The translations under genes and the position numbers were made by a program. Of a DNA stretch of 64,000 nt, positions 19,363 through 28,046 are shown one piece after another. The stretch is from Alphaproteobacteria bacterium. Its GTDB lineage: Bacteria; Pseudomonadota; Alphaproteobacteria; UBA6615. The stretch lies in NCBI GenBank assembly GCA_021774575.1, contig JAJFIX010000009.1:248001-312000 (forward strand). Reading direction: 5' to 3'. Position 1 is the first letter of the stretch. Every line of letters begins with the position of its first letter. The notes under the pieces were generated by a model. It saw nothing but the letters and a program-made list of their open reading frames with translations, did no database searches and was not told the origin of the DNA.

Positions 19363-20046
19363 TTATTCGGCCGCCTCACCCTCGGAGCTGACTTTGGTGG
19401 CTGCCTTGGCGGCTTCCTCCGCCGCCCGCTGCATCGGTCCATCCAAATGGGAGACCGGTGTGTCGCCATAGATCCGCCGGGATTCCTCCTGGCTGACCAA
19501 ACGGCCGTCGGGGGTGAACATCGGATAAAAATCCAATGTTCCAAAAAACGTGTGATAGCCAATATTAAAGGCATTGAACGCCGCTAATTCGACAATCTCT
19601 TCTGTCGTATAGTGTTTTTTCAATTCGTCATAAAACGCTTCGTCGAGCTTTTCCGGCGCCAAATGCATCCACTCGCTATAGCGCAAAGCGATCTTTTCAG
19701 CGTCGCTGAAATGCGCGCTGTCTTCATATCGATCGAAACCCTCGTCGATCATTTCCTCAGTCAATCCATTCTGCTTCGCCGAAGTAGAGCGGACATTGCC
19801 TCAGTAATTGCAGTAGGCGAGCCGGGAAAGTTGAACGCGAATGATTTCTTTCAGATTATGGGAAACGACCCCCATATTAAAAACGGTGCCCCAAGCGATA
19901 TAGAGCGCCTTAGCGAGTTCAGGGTTTTGACCCTGGATGGCGTGAAAGGCGGGGTCGGGTGCTCGATGTCTGAGAGCCTTGTTGACGAAGGGACGCAACG
20001 CCGTCTTCTTCAGCTCTTCAACATCCAGCATTTTTACATTCGGCAT
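19363..20046 (-). CDS. AhpD-like selenoprotein with a CxxU redox motif (TGA read as Sec)
   Basis: Read through the in-frame TGA at 19801-19803, this encodes 227 residues of one AhpD-like protein. The codons around it give Y-C79-N-Y-Sec82-G-N-V, a CxxU motif where AhpD has CxxC. Both flanks are co-linear with the paralogue at 18771-19310, which has a sense codon (Phe) at the Sec position, so the TGA is not a true end. Downstream, EEMIDEGFDRYED and HFSDAEKIALRYSEWM are normal AhpD helices. AGGAGACC precedes ATG 20046. A hairpin starting 13 bases after the TGA is a candidate SECIS. The gene heads an operon ending in selD, opposite selA-selB-selC. The role is probably thiol/selenol peroxidase or disulfide reductase in the cytosol (inference). 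Confidence 0.9.
19770..19788 (-). promoter_or_regulatory. Candidate bacterial SECIS hairpin
   Basis: On the minus-strand mRNA, 12 bases after the TGA codon, TCTACTTCGGCGAAGCAGA can fold as CTTC-GGC-GAAG with an outer TCT/AGA stem separated by one A-C mismatch. The apical loop lies about 20-23 bases after the TGA, within the spacing used by bacterial SECIS elements read by SelB, and contains Gs as expected. No folding program was run. Confidence 0.55.
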
Positions 20047-20208
20047 GCCGGTTGGTCTCCTGGTATCCGGTTGGGATTTGTCGGTGTTATATCATCAATT
20101 CGTCGCAGCCCAAAGACTTTGGATGGCTTGACGTTAATCTTGCAACGAGCCTAATTTCCACTGTTGCAATAGCTTGAAAATTAACGCGAAAATCGAGCCC
20201 TTTCAAAT

Positions 20209-21627
20209 ATGACCCAGCCGACCTCATCTCCTCAGGCGAATATTCCGTCACTGGACCTATTGCTGCGTCACCCGGCGGCTGGGGCACTTATGGCCCAGCA
20301 TGGGCGGACCGCGGTGACCCGTGGGCTGCGGCTCGAACTAGAGACGCTGCGCGCGGCATTGGCGAACGAAGTAAATTTGCCGGAGCCTCGGGAGATATTG
20401 TCTTCTGTCGCAAACCGGTTGGAGGCCCAGGCACAGCCCGGATTGAAACCGGTGTTTAACCTGACCGGGACGGTTCTGCACACAAATTTGGGCCGCGCGC
20501 CCCTGCCCGAAGAGGCAATTGCCGCGATGGTCGAAGTTGCCGGCAAGCCGGCCAATCTTGAATTCGATTTGGAAACCGGAAAAAGGGGGGACCGCGATAC
20601 ACATATTGAGGCGCTGATCTGCGACCTTACCGGCGCTGAGGCGGCGACTGTCGTCAATAATAACGCGGCCGCCGTCCTGTTGGCCCTCAATAGTTTGGCC
20701 AACCGGCGTGAAGTTCCGGTGTCGCGGGGGGAACTGGTCGAAATCGGCGGGTCATTTCGAATTCCCGATATTATGAAACGGTCCGGGGCCAAGCTTGTCG
20801 AGGTCGGGACAACCAATAGAACCCATCTGAAAGATTTCGAGGAGGCGATATCGCCCCAAACCGGGCTCTTGATGAAAGTCCATACGAGCAATTATAGTGT
20901 CGAAGGCTTTACCGCTGAGGTCGGAGAAGAAGCCGTGGCGGATCTGGCCCATGCAAATGGACTGGCGCTCATGGTCGATTTGGGCAGCGGTACTCTGGCC
21001 GATTTTTCTGCGCTCGGTCTACCGCCGGAACCGACCCCGGCCAAGAGTTTTGCCGACGGGGTCGACTTGGTAACTTTCAGCGGCGACAAGTTGCTCGGTG
21101 GGCCGCAGGCCGGAATAATTGCCGGACGGGCGGATCTGATTGCAAAGATCAAGCGCAATCCAATGAAGCGGGCTCTACGTATCGACAAGGTGACGATTGC
21201 CGCCCTGGGTGCGGTTCTGCGTCTCTACAGGGACCCCGACAGTTTGGCACGTCGCCTACCGGCGCTGCGTTTGCTGGTGCGTTCGGTTGAGGAAATTGGC
21301 GCGGTCGCCGCGCGGATTGCCCCCGTGGTCACTGCTAGGCTTGGTGATAGCCTGTCGGTGGAAATTGTCGATTGTGCAAGTCAAATAGGCAGTGGCGCCT
21401 TGCCCAAGGAAAGCCTAGTCAGCAAGGCGCTGAGGCTGACACCACCCGGGTCTAAAAGAAAACGCGGTAAGGCACTGGACGAATTGGCCGCAAATTTGCG
21501 TCGCTTGCCGGTGCCGGTGGTCGGGCGCATTCATGATGGCGCGCTGCACCTCGATCTGCGTTGCCTCGAAGACGAGGCCGGGTTTTGCGAGCAACTCGTC
21601 AAATTTGACTTTGGAGCCGGCCAATGA
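20209..21627 (+). CDS. selA: L-seryl-tRNA(Sec) selenium transferase
   Basis: SelA converts Ser-tRNA(Sec) to Sec-tRNA(Sec) using selenophosphate. It has 472 residues. PLP-binding Lys is K294 in FSGDKLLGGPQAG; other signatures are FNLTGTVLHTNLGRAPLP (about 83-100), the VVNNNAAAVLLAL loop (148-160), and LMVDLGSGTLAD. The stop overlaps the selB start in ATGA, so the two are translationally coupled. The start at 20209 is divergent from the selenoprotein gene at 20046, leaving 162 bp for both promoters. No strong ribosome binding site precedes the ATG. Confidence 0.97.
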   Translation: MTQPTSSPQANIPSLDLLLRHPAAGALMAQHGRTAVTRGLRLELETLRAALANEVNLPEPREILSSVANRLEAQAQPGLKPVFNLTGTVLHTNLGRAPLPEEAIAAMVEVAGKPANLEFDLETGKRGDRDTHIEALICDLTGAEAATVVNNNAAAVLLALNSLANRREVPVSRGELVEIGGSFRIPDIMKRSGAKLVEVGTTNRTHLKDFEEAISPQTGLLMKVHTSNYSVEGFTAEVGEEAVADLAHANGLALMVDLGSGTLADFSALGLPPEPTPAKSFADGVDLVTFSGDKLLGGPQAGIIAGRADLIAKIKRNPMKRALRIDKVTIAALGAVLRLYRDPDSLARRLPALRLLVRSVEEIGAVAARIAPVVTARLGDSLSVEIVDCASQIGSGALPKESLVSKALRLTPPGSKRKRGKALDELAANLRRLPVPVVGRIHDGALHLDLRCLEDEAGFCEQLVKFDFGAGQ

Positions 21628-23549
21628 TTGTCGCAACAGCCGGCCATATCGATCATGGCAAGACGACCTTGGTTGCGGCTCTGACCGGTATTGATACCGA
21701 CCGGCTGCCCGAAGAAAAAAGCCGCGGCATGACCATCGATATTGGGTTCGCCTATCGACCGATCACCGATGGCCCGGTCATGGGGTTTGTTGATGTGCCG
21801 GGGCATGAACGGTTTGTCCGCAACATGCTGGCGGGGGTGGCTGGGATTGATTTTGCCCTTCTGGTCATTGCCGCCGACGATGGTCCGATGGCCCAGACCG
21901 ACGAGCATTTGGCCATACTCGATCTTCTCGGGGTCGAGGTGGGGGCGGTCGCTCTGACTAAAATCGACCTTGTCGAGGCTGACCGGGTCGATCAGGTCGA
22001 ACGGGACATTCACGCATTATTATCGCCGACTGCACTCAAAGACGCGCCGATTTTCCGAACCTCGGGCGCGACCGGTGACGGCGTTCAGGCCCTGAGCGAT
22101 CATTTAGAAGCGGCGGCCCGGGGGCACGAAATGCGCGGTCGCGCGGGCCCATTCAGGCTGGCGATCGACCGATGCTTTTCGGTTGCCGGAGCAGGGTTGG
22201 TGGTGACCGGCACGGCTTTTTCGGGGTCGATTGGACTTGATGATCGCTTGGTGATTTCGCCGACAGGGACGCCGGTTCGGGTGCGCAGCATCCATGCCCA
22301 AAATCAAAAATCTGAAAGTGGCCATGCGGGCCAGCGTTTGGGCATCAATCTTGCCGGGTCTGGCCTCGCCCGGGCCGGTGTCCATCGCGGCAATTGGCTG
22401 GTTGGCGAAGGGGCGCACGCGCCCGCCAACCGGCTCGATTGCTGGATCAGAATCCTGCCCGGAGAGGCAAAACCGCTGCGCCACTGGGCGCCGGTGCATG
22501 TTCACCTCGGTGCGATGGAAGTTACCGCGCGGGTTGCTCTGCTGCGGGATAAATCCATACCGCCGGGGGGCGAGGGGCCGGTGCAGTTGGTGCTCGACGA
22601 GGCGGTCGGTGCGCTCGGTCGAGATCGCCTGATACTGCGCGACGCGTCGGCCCAGCGCACCATCGGCGGCGGCCGAGTGATCGATCCCTTTGCGCCGTCG
22701 CGTGGTCGCGCCAAACCGACACGCCTGAGCCTTTTAGCGGCGATGGACCAGCCCGATCCGGCGCAATCGCTTGCGGCGGTACTGGATGTTGCCCCTACAG
22801 GAATTGACGAAAACTGGTTTCGCACATCGCGCAATCTCGATACAGCTTCCATGGCGGATCTCATCAGGGGATTGGGGGCGGCCCGTTTCGGCATGGCCGA
22901 AGGCGGCGTGATATTTTCCGCCCTGTCTTGGGAAAAGTTACTTGCCACTATCGTTGATATTATCGGCGCTCTCCATGAAGACGCGCCTGAACTCGCCGGG
23001 TTAGAAGAGCAATCTCTGCGCAAGCGGGTGGACCCGAACCTTCGCCCGCCCATATTCCGTGCCATCCTTGAACACATGACCGACCAAGGCGTGGTGGCCC
23101 GTGCCGGGGCGCATTTGGCGTTGCCGGGTCATCGGCCACAAATGACGCCGGTCGACGCGGCTGTCTGGAGCCGTGTCCAAAAAATCCTGGACGAAGACCC
23201 GTTTCGCCCACCCGTTGTCCATGCCTTGGCACAAGACATCGGGTTGACGCCCAGGGAAACCGAACAATTTCTCTCACGCGTGACACGCTTGGGCTACCTT
23301 TATCGCACCGCCCGCAACAGATTTTTCCTCACCGCGGCAATCTGCGAACTCGCCCGCATTGCCGAAACCGTCGCGACCCAAGCAGCCGATGGCGGCCTCG
23401 AAATACCCGCCTTCCGCAGTGCCTCCGAAATCGGCCGCAATCTCGCCGTTGAAGTGTTGGAGGCCTTCGATAAGGCCGGCTTAACCGCTCGAGATGGTAA
23501 TAAACGACGCCTACTTGCACCAGCCGCGCGGATTTTTCCCGACGTCTGA
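21624..23549 (+). CDS. selB: Selenocysteine-specific translation elongation factor SelB
   Basis: SelB brings Sec-tRNA(Sec) to the ribosome at UGA codons followed by a SECIS. The 641 residues have GTPase motifs G1 GHIDHGKT (7-14), G3 DVPGHE (57-62) and G4 TKID (113-116), then EF-Tu-like domains II and III, and C-terminal winged-helix repeats that bind SECIS RNA (from about residue 390; the ending [22 protein letters not shown] is typical). It overlaps selA by 4 bp. The tRNA-Sec gene starts 79 bp after its stop. Confidence 0.97.
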   Translation: MIVATAGHIDHGKTTLVAALTGIDTDRLPEEKSRGMTIDIGFAYRPITDGPVMGFVDVPGHERFVRNMLAGVAGIDFALLVIAADDGPMAQTDEHLAILDLLGVEVGAVALTKIDLVEADRVDQVERDIHALLSPTALKDAPIFRTSGATGDGVQALSDHLEAAARGHEMRGRAGPFRLAIDRCFSVAGAGLVVTGTAFSGSIGLDDRLVISPTGTPVRVRSIHAQNQKSESGHAGQRLGINLAGSGLARAGVHRGNWLVGEGAHAPANRLDCWIRILPGEAKPLRHWAPVHVHLGAMEVTARVALLRDKSIPPGGEGPVQLVLDEAVGALGRDRLILRDASAQRTIGGGRVIDPFAPSRGRAKPTRLSLLAAMDQPDPAQSLAAVLDVAPTGIDENWFRTSRNLDTASMADLIRGLGAARFGMAEGGVIFSALSWEKLLATIVDIIGALHEDAPELAGLEEQSLRKRVDPNLRPPIFRAILEHMTDQGVVARAGAHLALPGHRPQMTPVDAAVWSRVQKILDEDPFRPPVVHALAQDIGLTPRETEQFLSRVTRLGYLYRTARNRFFLTAAICELARIAETVATQAADGGLEIPAFRSASEIGRNLAVEVLEAFDKAGLTARDGNKRRLLAPAARIFPDV

Positions 23550-23628
23550 AAATAGTGTGCGTGATCCGATAGCGATTTTCCTGTTTTTGGGATTGCCCTA
23601 ATAGGCAAGTATCTGAAATATATACGGC

Positions 23629-23722
23629 GGAAGAGTATCGTCCCCGGCGGGGCGCCCGGTCTTCAAAACCGGTGGAGGGGCGCCAAGCGCTCCTTTGGGT
23701 TCGACTCCTGCCTCTTCCGCCA
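23629..23722 (+). tRNA. selC: tRNA-Sec (anticodon TCA)
   Basis: A 94-base tRNA with the traits of tRNA(Sec): acceptor GGAAGAG/CTCTTCC, discriminator G and encoded CCA, an extended D stem (CCCC-GGC-GGGG), anticodon stem CCGGT/ACCGG around loop CTTCAAA giving anticodon TCA, a long variable arm (GGAGGGGCGC-CAA-GCGCTCC), and T-loop TTCGACT. The 3' strand from the T-loop to the discriminator has 12 bases, against 13 in E. coli selC, so the acceptor-T helix is 7/5 or 8/4 rather than 8/5. It sits directly after selB. Its 3' end TGCCTCTTCCGCCA is repeated downstream. Confidence 0.93.
23709..23722 (+). repeat. att-like direct repeat, copy 1 (3' end of tRNA-Sec)
   Basis: TGCCTCTTCCGCCA, the 3' end of selC, recurs exactly at 30191-30204, and its first 12 bases recur at 26587-26598, all in the same orientation. 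A tRNA 3' end repeated at the edges of acquired DNA is the usual mark of site-specific integration. No integrase remains in the interval. Confidence 0.6.
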
Positions 23723-23798
23723 CATTCACATTTTGTCCTGCCCCCTAAAACAGTGCCAGAACCTGATAGAGTTTGGGATATTTTTGGAGGGGAAAAAG

Positions 23799-24065
23799 AT
23801 GGCACGGAAACGATTTTCGGATGAGGACGTATTGAACCTGTTGCGTCAAATTGAGCTGGCGCTTTCGACCGGGAGCGACGTTCAATCTGCCTGCCGTAAA
23901 GTCGGCATTAGCGATGGCACATATTACACTTGGCGCAAGCGCTATGGCGGGATGGCGAAGTCGCAGCTACATGAGTTCAAGTCGAAAGTTGGTGGGTCAA
24001 TCACAAGAAGGTCGAGCGGCTGTGGCGTGAGGAGGGACTGCAACTGCCTGTCCGTCATCATATAA
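23799..24065 (+). pseudogene. IS3-family transposase remnant (OrfA start joined to OrfB piece)
   Basis: The start ARKRFSDEDVLNLLRQIELAL and ACRKVGISDGTYYTWRKRYGGM is the helix-turn-helix OrfA of the IS3 family. It breaks off after GGMAKSQLHEFKSKV, where the leucine-zipper part should be. From about 23990 another frame reads VNHKKVERLWREEGLQLPVRHH, a piece of the OrfB integrase near its helix-turn-helix segment, so an internal deletion removed the rest. A good TTGGAGG precedes the ATG. TGTCCTGCCCCC at about 23735 resembles a left terminal repeat. No active transposase can be made. Confidence 0.75.
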
Positions 24066-24173
24066 ATTGGAACACTCAGCGGCCAGATTTAAAGGAGGAT
24101 CTGGCTCATGAGAGCGCCGGAGCAATAATCCACGCAAGGGGTGCAACAAGATGAAATATTGGCGTTAAATTAA

Positions 24174-25025
24174 CTACATCTTTAGTGAAAAATCTCTGAG
24201 TGGTTTTCGGATCACAGCGCTACTCCAGCGGTCAGATAGTTCAATAGGAAGGAGCCCAATCTCCTCACAAAATTCATCAACTGCTTTGCGGGCACCGGGG
24301 AAACCATAGCTTCCGTAATCATGAATCAACATAACCCCTCCTGGAAGTAGTGGCCCCCAAAGTGTCCTAAGAGCAGATTTGATGGGGTCGTATAAGTCAA
24401 AATCTATATGTACGAACCGCCAACTGATATTTTCCAGCCCTTTAAATGATTCAGGAAACCAGCCTTTAATAATTTTTAGATTATTTGGAAAACTTCCATC
24501 ACCTACATAAAGTCCGACACGATCAACAGTAGTTGGTGCGAATGAACCAGCGGTCCATTGAGTATCATGTTTTGTTTTTTCGATATTAATATCGCGCTCA
24601 TCAAACCCCTCGAATGTATCTAATAAATAAAGAGTCTGAGATGAATCCATAAACCGATTGATAACCCTCGAGCTAAACCCCCTGTGTGATCCCAGCTCAA
24701 TATAATCCCCCTCGGGAAGCTTGTTCGCCGCCATTATCAATTGAAAGAAGTTCAGTACACGGTTGGGGTCAGTATGTAGACCAGATGCCTCATCTTCAAC
24801 GCTGACTGCCGAATAAGCCTTTAGAGCATCTTTAAATATTTTATGCTTCTCTGGAAATGTATAAAGAACATGGGGGGGGTATTGTTCATAAATATCAAAA
24901 CACAATCTAGCATATTCAAGAGAATCTGGAGGAAATACTGTGTGGACAATTTTTTTACAAGATATATTTATCTTTGATGCAAAAGACGAACGTTTAAGTA
25001 ATTTACGTATTATGGAAAGCATCAT
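24174..25025 (-). CDS. TylF/MycF-type SAM-dependent O-methyltransferase
   Basis: A 283-residue class I methyltransferase of the macrocin O-methyltransferase (TylF) family. Seen: SAM loop DYIELGSHRGFSSRVI (about 126-141), LYLLDTFEGFDERD, and metal/substrate segment WRFVHIDFDLYDPIKSALRTLW followed by LLPGGVMLIHDYGSYGFPGARKAVDEF. Such enzymes methylate sugar hydroxyls in antibiotics and surface glycans. Base composition is much more AT-rich than the flanks and codon use differs, so it was probably acquired. It stands alone between IS remnants. The natural substrate is unknown; surface polysaccharide modification is a guess. Confidence 0.82.
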   Translation of the reverse strand: MMLSIIRKLLKRSSFASKINISCKKIVHTVFPPDSLEYARLCFDIYEQYPPHVLYTFPEKHKIFKDALKAYSAVSVEDEASGLHTDPNRVLNFFQLIMAANKLPEGDYIELGSHRGFSSRVINRFMDSSQTLYLLDTFEGFDERDINIEKTKHDTQWTAGSFAPTTVDRVGLYVGDGSFPNNLKIIKGWFPESFKGLENISWRFVHIDFDLYDPIKSALRTLWGPLLPGGVMLIHDYGSYGFPGARKAVDEFCEEIGLLPIELSDRWSSAVIRKPLRDFSLKM

Positions 25026-25190
25026 TAATCCTTTATATCTATTTTGGGGCTGTCCTAGATAATCATCTCAAATAGCTGCCAGCCCATTATCTTAACTGCA
25101 ATAATTGAGTTGAAGGGTCGCTTTTGTTAAAACGCCACTCACATTACTTCGAACATAGCGAGTTAACCGTTATTTTTGGTGACGGCGGCA

Positions 25191-25712
25191 TCAGGCGGCA
25201 TTTTGATTGTGCTGATTTATCTGTTCGATGCCATAGTTGAATTTGGCTCCGGTGATAAGTTTTGGCAACTGATTTTTGCCTCGTAGCCGCAGCCAGTTTT
25301 TCTCTGCCTCTTTGATGACTTTGAAGACCATTGCCTCCATGGTTTTCATGGATAAGCAGCCTTTGGAGCGTTTGGTCCGGTGACGCACCGTCGCGAAGGT
25401 GCTTTCAATGGGGTTTGTGGTCCGTATGTGGGTCCAATGTTCGGCAGGAGAATCATAGAAGGCAAGCAATTTGCTTGACGTCTTTATTTCTTCCGTGGTG
25501 GGGCCGGCGGTGGTTTTGGCTTCGATATTGGTTGGAGAGGCTTGGAAGTAACCCCCTTTTTCATCGTTTTGCCCCGAATTGTGGTTGATCGTGTTGGTGC
25601 TTTGGCTGGCATATCGAATCTCCGTATGATTAGGCTGAGTGACCTGTCTCTGAAACGAACTCAACAAATGAGACCTCGCCAACAGGGACAAGGATATTCT
25701 CGACATTTTCAA
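25191..25712 (-). pseudogene. IS256-family transposase, C-terminal remnant
   Basis: The segment LLAFYDSPAEHWTHIRTTNPIESTFATVRHRT and RSKGCLSMKTMEAMVFKVIKEAEKNWLRLRG is the well-conserved C-terminus of IS256 (mutator) transposases and carries the final catalytic Glu region. Only about the last 100-110 residues are recognisable; the DDE N-terminal parts are missing. The first 60-80 residues of the open frame match nothing I know and overlap the end of the DUF6338 gene, so that part is a junction artefact. Confidence 0.75.
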
Positions 25713-26235
25713 GAAGAACAGGATCGTTTTCCGTCAGCCACTCTCCCTCAGAAATGGAAAAATGCCCGGTGGTAGGATCGTTTGGCCATTCGTCAGGCCA
25801 ACCATATAGTCGCCTTTCACCAGAGATGTGCAGAACAACATACCCCTGATGTTCCGCAAAAGCGCCAATCCATTCCGATGAATAAGAAGTGTTTTGAGTG
25901 AACTTACTGGCACGAAGAATATAGTGAAGCCAATCGTTGTTAGCGAACCTGGCGGCGAACATTCCAAATACAACCGCGATGACCAGCGCTGTCACATCAT
26001 TGAATCCGGCACTCCAAATTATTTCAAGCCCGCGCTCCCGAGAGGCGGCAGGAACAGCCCACGCTACAACAAGGGTTAGCCCTTGGACAATTGCCGTGAA
26101 AATCAGAGCTTGGACAATTCGTTCAAATTCGGAAGGGCGTGGATATGCTGTAAGACCATAGAAAACCCATGCCGACACCAGCCCGGGTAGCAAAAACCGT
26201 AAGACGGTAAGAAGTTCGCTAGACGCCCATTCCAT
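25630..26235 (-). CDS. DUF6338 family membrane protein
   Basis: A 201-residue protein starting with hydrophobic segments (LTVLRFLLPGLVSAWVFYGL; ALIFTAIVQGLTLVVAWAV; DVTALVIAVVFGMFAARF, about residues 8-27, 43-61 and 79-97), followed by a soluble C-terminal domain with WIGAFAEHQGYVVLHISGERRLYGWP. This pattern fits DUF6338, an uncharacterised family often found on mobile DNA. The last codons may be altered by the adjacent IS256 remnant, which overlaps by 83 bp. The ATG at 26235 has no clear ribosome binding site. Function is unknown. Confidence 0.65.
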   Translation of the reverse strand: MEWASSELLTVLRFLLPGLVSAWVFYGLTAYPRPSEFERIVQALIFTAIVQGLTLVVAWAVPAASRERGLEIIWSAGFNDVTALVIAVVFGMFAARFANNDWLHYILRASKFTQNTSYSSEWIGAFAEHQGYVVLHISGERRLYGWPDEWPNDPTTGHFSISEGEWLTENDPVLLENVENILVPVGEVSFVEFVSETGHSA

Positions 26236-26726
26236 TTTTGCTACTCACATCAAAATTCCGTGCCATTATTGACCAGGAACCGCAAGAAAAATAGGGCCGA
26301 GAATGATCAAATTGGTTGGATGAATATAGTAATGCTATAGCTAATTAAATGGCTGGCAAAGAAACGATCCGTCAACGTGGATGACGTGACCGACGTCCAC
26401 TACGGATTCGCCACGAGCTATTAGGAAGAGCGGGGCTAAGGATGGTAAGGCCAAATTGCGGATCCAAGGAGAGTGCCTAATGGTCGGGTTCCGCGAGATG
26501 GCAACCGAGGTGCAAAATATGGGTAGAAATATGGGTAAATCTTATAGGGCGTTTATTAGTCGCTAATTTCAGCCATATTAGACGGATGCCTCTTCCGCTA
26601 GTTTCCCTGTTTTAATGCGCCGAGTTGCTTGCTGGCGGTGGCGCCAAATACGCGTTCTCGCAAGGCGCTCGCTCTTTCCAGGAGAGGGAAAATCGCAAAG
26701 TCGTGATGCGACCGAGTGCGGAAGAA
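26236..26726. other. Intergenic region with att-like repeat copy 2
   Basis: No recognisable gene in 490 bp. It holds the 12-bp TGCCTCTTCCGC at 26587-26598, identical to the tRNA-Sec 3' end. A 28-codon frame at 26480-26566 (MVGFREMATEVQNMGRNMGK...) has AAGGAG 8 bases before its ATG and overlaps an upstream stop (TAATG), but matches nothing known; it could be the relic of a larger gene such as an integrase. Confidence 0.4.
26587..26598 (+). repeat. att-like direct repeat, copy 2
   Basis: TGCCTCTTCCGC, identical to the first 12 bases of the 14-bp repeat at 23709 and 30191. It separates the IS/methyltransferase segment from the TRAP transporter segment. Confidence 0.5.
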
Positions 26727-28043
26727 CTAGAGCAGCACGAGGCTGAGCTGCGGTATAATGACAACGGCGATCAGCACCGCAAGCATGATCAAGACAAATG
26801 GGAAGGCACCGGAAAACACGTCAAACAATGAAATCGACGGGTCGTCGATCGTGCCCTTGATGACAAAACACGATATGCCGAGGGGCGGTGTCAACAAACC
26901 GATTTCGGCGCCGATCACGGTCACGATGCCGAACCATACGAGGTCGGCACCATAGGGTGCGATGGCCGGCAGGAATAACGGCACGACGATTAAGATGATC
27001 GAAGCAGTGTCTAAAATAGTTCCGAGTACCACCAAAAGGGCGATATAGAGGGTCATCGTTGTGGCAAGCCCAAGTTCGTGTCCTTGCAGCCAAGCGCCAA
27101 ACTGTGTTGGCAGCCCGGCGATGCCCAGCATGCGGCTATACATAGATGCGCAGATGATCAGGAATAATATGGCGGCGGTGATGTGACCGGTCTCGACCAG
27201 CACTTCCCACAGTGATCTGAGGGTAAAGCGCCGCATCAGCAATCCAATGATCAAGGCGATCAGCGCGCCTGCTGCGCCAGCCTCAATGGCCGTTACGACC
27301 CCGCCATAGATGCCACCTAAAACGACGATGATCAAGATCACCACCGGCAACATTTTTGCCACCATTTGCCAGAGACTTAGCCGCACCACCTGCTCGTATT
27401 CACCCAGGACCGCAGGTCCCCCAACGAATTTGGGTGCAAGATAAGACAGGGCGAAAATAGCGATACCGAAGGCTGCCGCGAGCAGTAACCCCGGAATGAT
27501 ACCGGCGATAAACATGTCGCCGATAGACTGTTCGGCGACGAATGCATAGATGATCAGCATGACGCTTGGGGGGATTAACATGCCGAGCACGGAGCTACCT
27601 GCAACGACGCCGACGGCGAAACGTTTGCCGTAGTTGAAGCGGATCATCTCCGGCACCGATACCTTCGAAAACACCGAAGCCGAGGCAATTGATGAACCGG
27701 TTACGGCGGCAAAGATTGCATTGGCCGCCACGGTGGCAATGCCGAGCCCACCTCTCACCCGGCGAAAGATATCGTTTGCGACATCGTAGACATCTGCGCC
27801 AATGCGACCACGACTGACCAATAGACCCATCGCGGTGAACAGTGGAACGGTGGCGAATTCATATACTTTGATGCTATCGCCAACTGCCGCAGTTAGCAGG
27901 TTGACGGCAATCTGGAAGTCTCCCCGGATGAGCCAAACACCGAAAAAGGAGACCAGCCCTAGAGCCACCGGCACATAAAGTCCGGCATAGATCAAAATGA
28001 CGATGACCACGAGCGACACCAAACAGATTTGCATGCCGGTCAT
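26727..28043 (-). CDS. TRAP transporter large permease subunit (DctM type)
   Basis: A 438-residue very hydrophobic protein with about 12 membrane segments, the transport subunit of a tripartite ATP-independent periplasmic transporter driven by a Na+ or H+ gradient. Family landmarks include FTAMGLLVSRGRIGADVYD near 90, TGSSIASASVFSKVSVPEM, VVAGSSVLGMLIPPSVMLIIYAF and IGLLTPPLGISCFVIKG near the end. ATG 28043 follows the stop of the small permease by 3 bp. It is last in the dctP-dctQ-dctM operon. Confidence 0.93.
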   Translation of the reverse strand: MTGMQICLVSLVVIVILIYAGLYVPVALGLVSFFGVWLIRGDFQIAVNLLTAAVGDSIKVYEFATVPLFTAMGLLVSRGRIGADVYDVANDIFRRVRGGLGIATVAANAIFAAVTGSSIASASVFSKVSVPEMIRFNYGKRFAVGVVAGSSVLGMLIPPSVMLIIYAFVAEQSIGDMFIAGIIPGLLLAAAFGIAIFALSYLAPKFVGGPAVLGEYEQVVRLSLWQMVAKMLPVVILIIVVLGGIYGGVVTAIEAGAAGALIALIIGLLMRRFTLRSLWEVLVETGHITAAILFLIICASMYSRMLGIAGLPTQFGAWLQGHELGLATTMTLYIALLVVLGTILDTASIILIVVPLFLPAIAPYGADLVWFGIVTVIGAEIGLLTPPLGISCFVIKGTIDDPSISLFDVFSGAFPFVLIMLAVLIAVVIIPQLSLVLL

Positions 28044-28046
28044 GGT

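Noticed and set aside
19801-20046. A truncated 81-residue AhpD-like gene
   Set aside because: The downstream frame 19363-19800 continues the same protein in the same frame across a TGA, and a full Sec system surrounds it, so readthrough as selenocysteine is the better reading.
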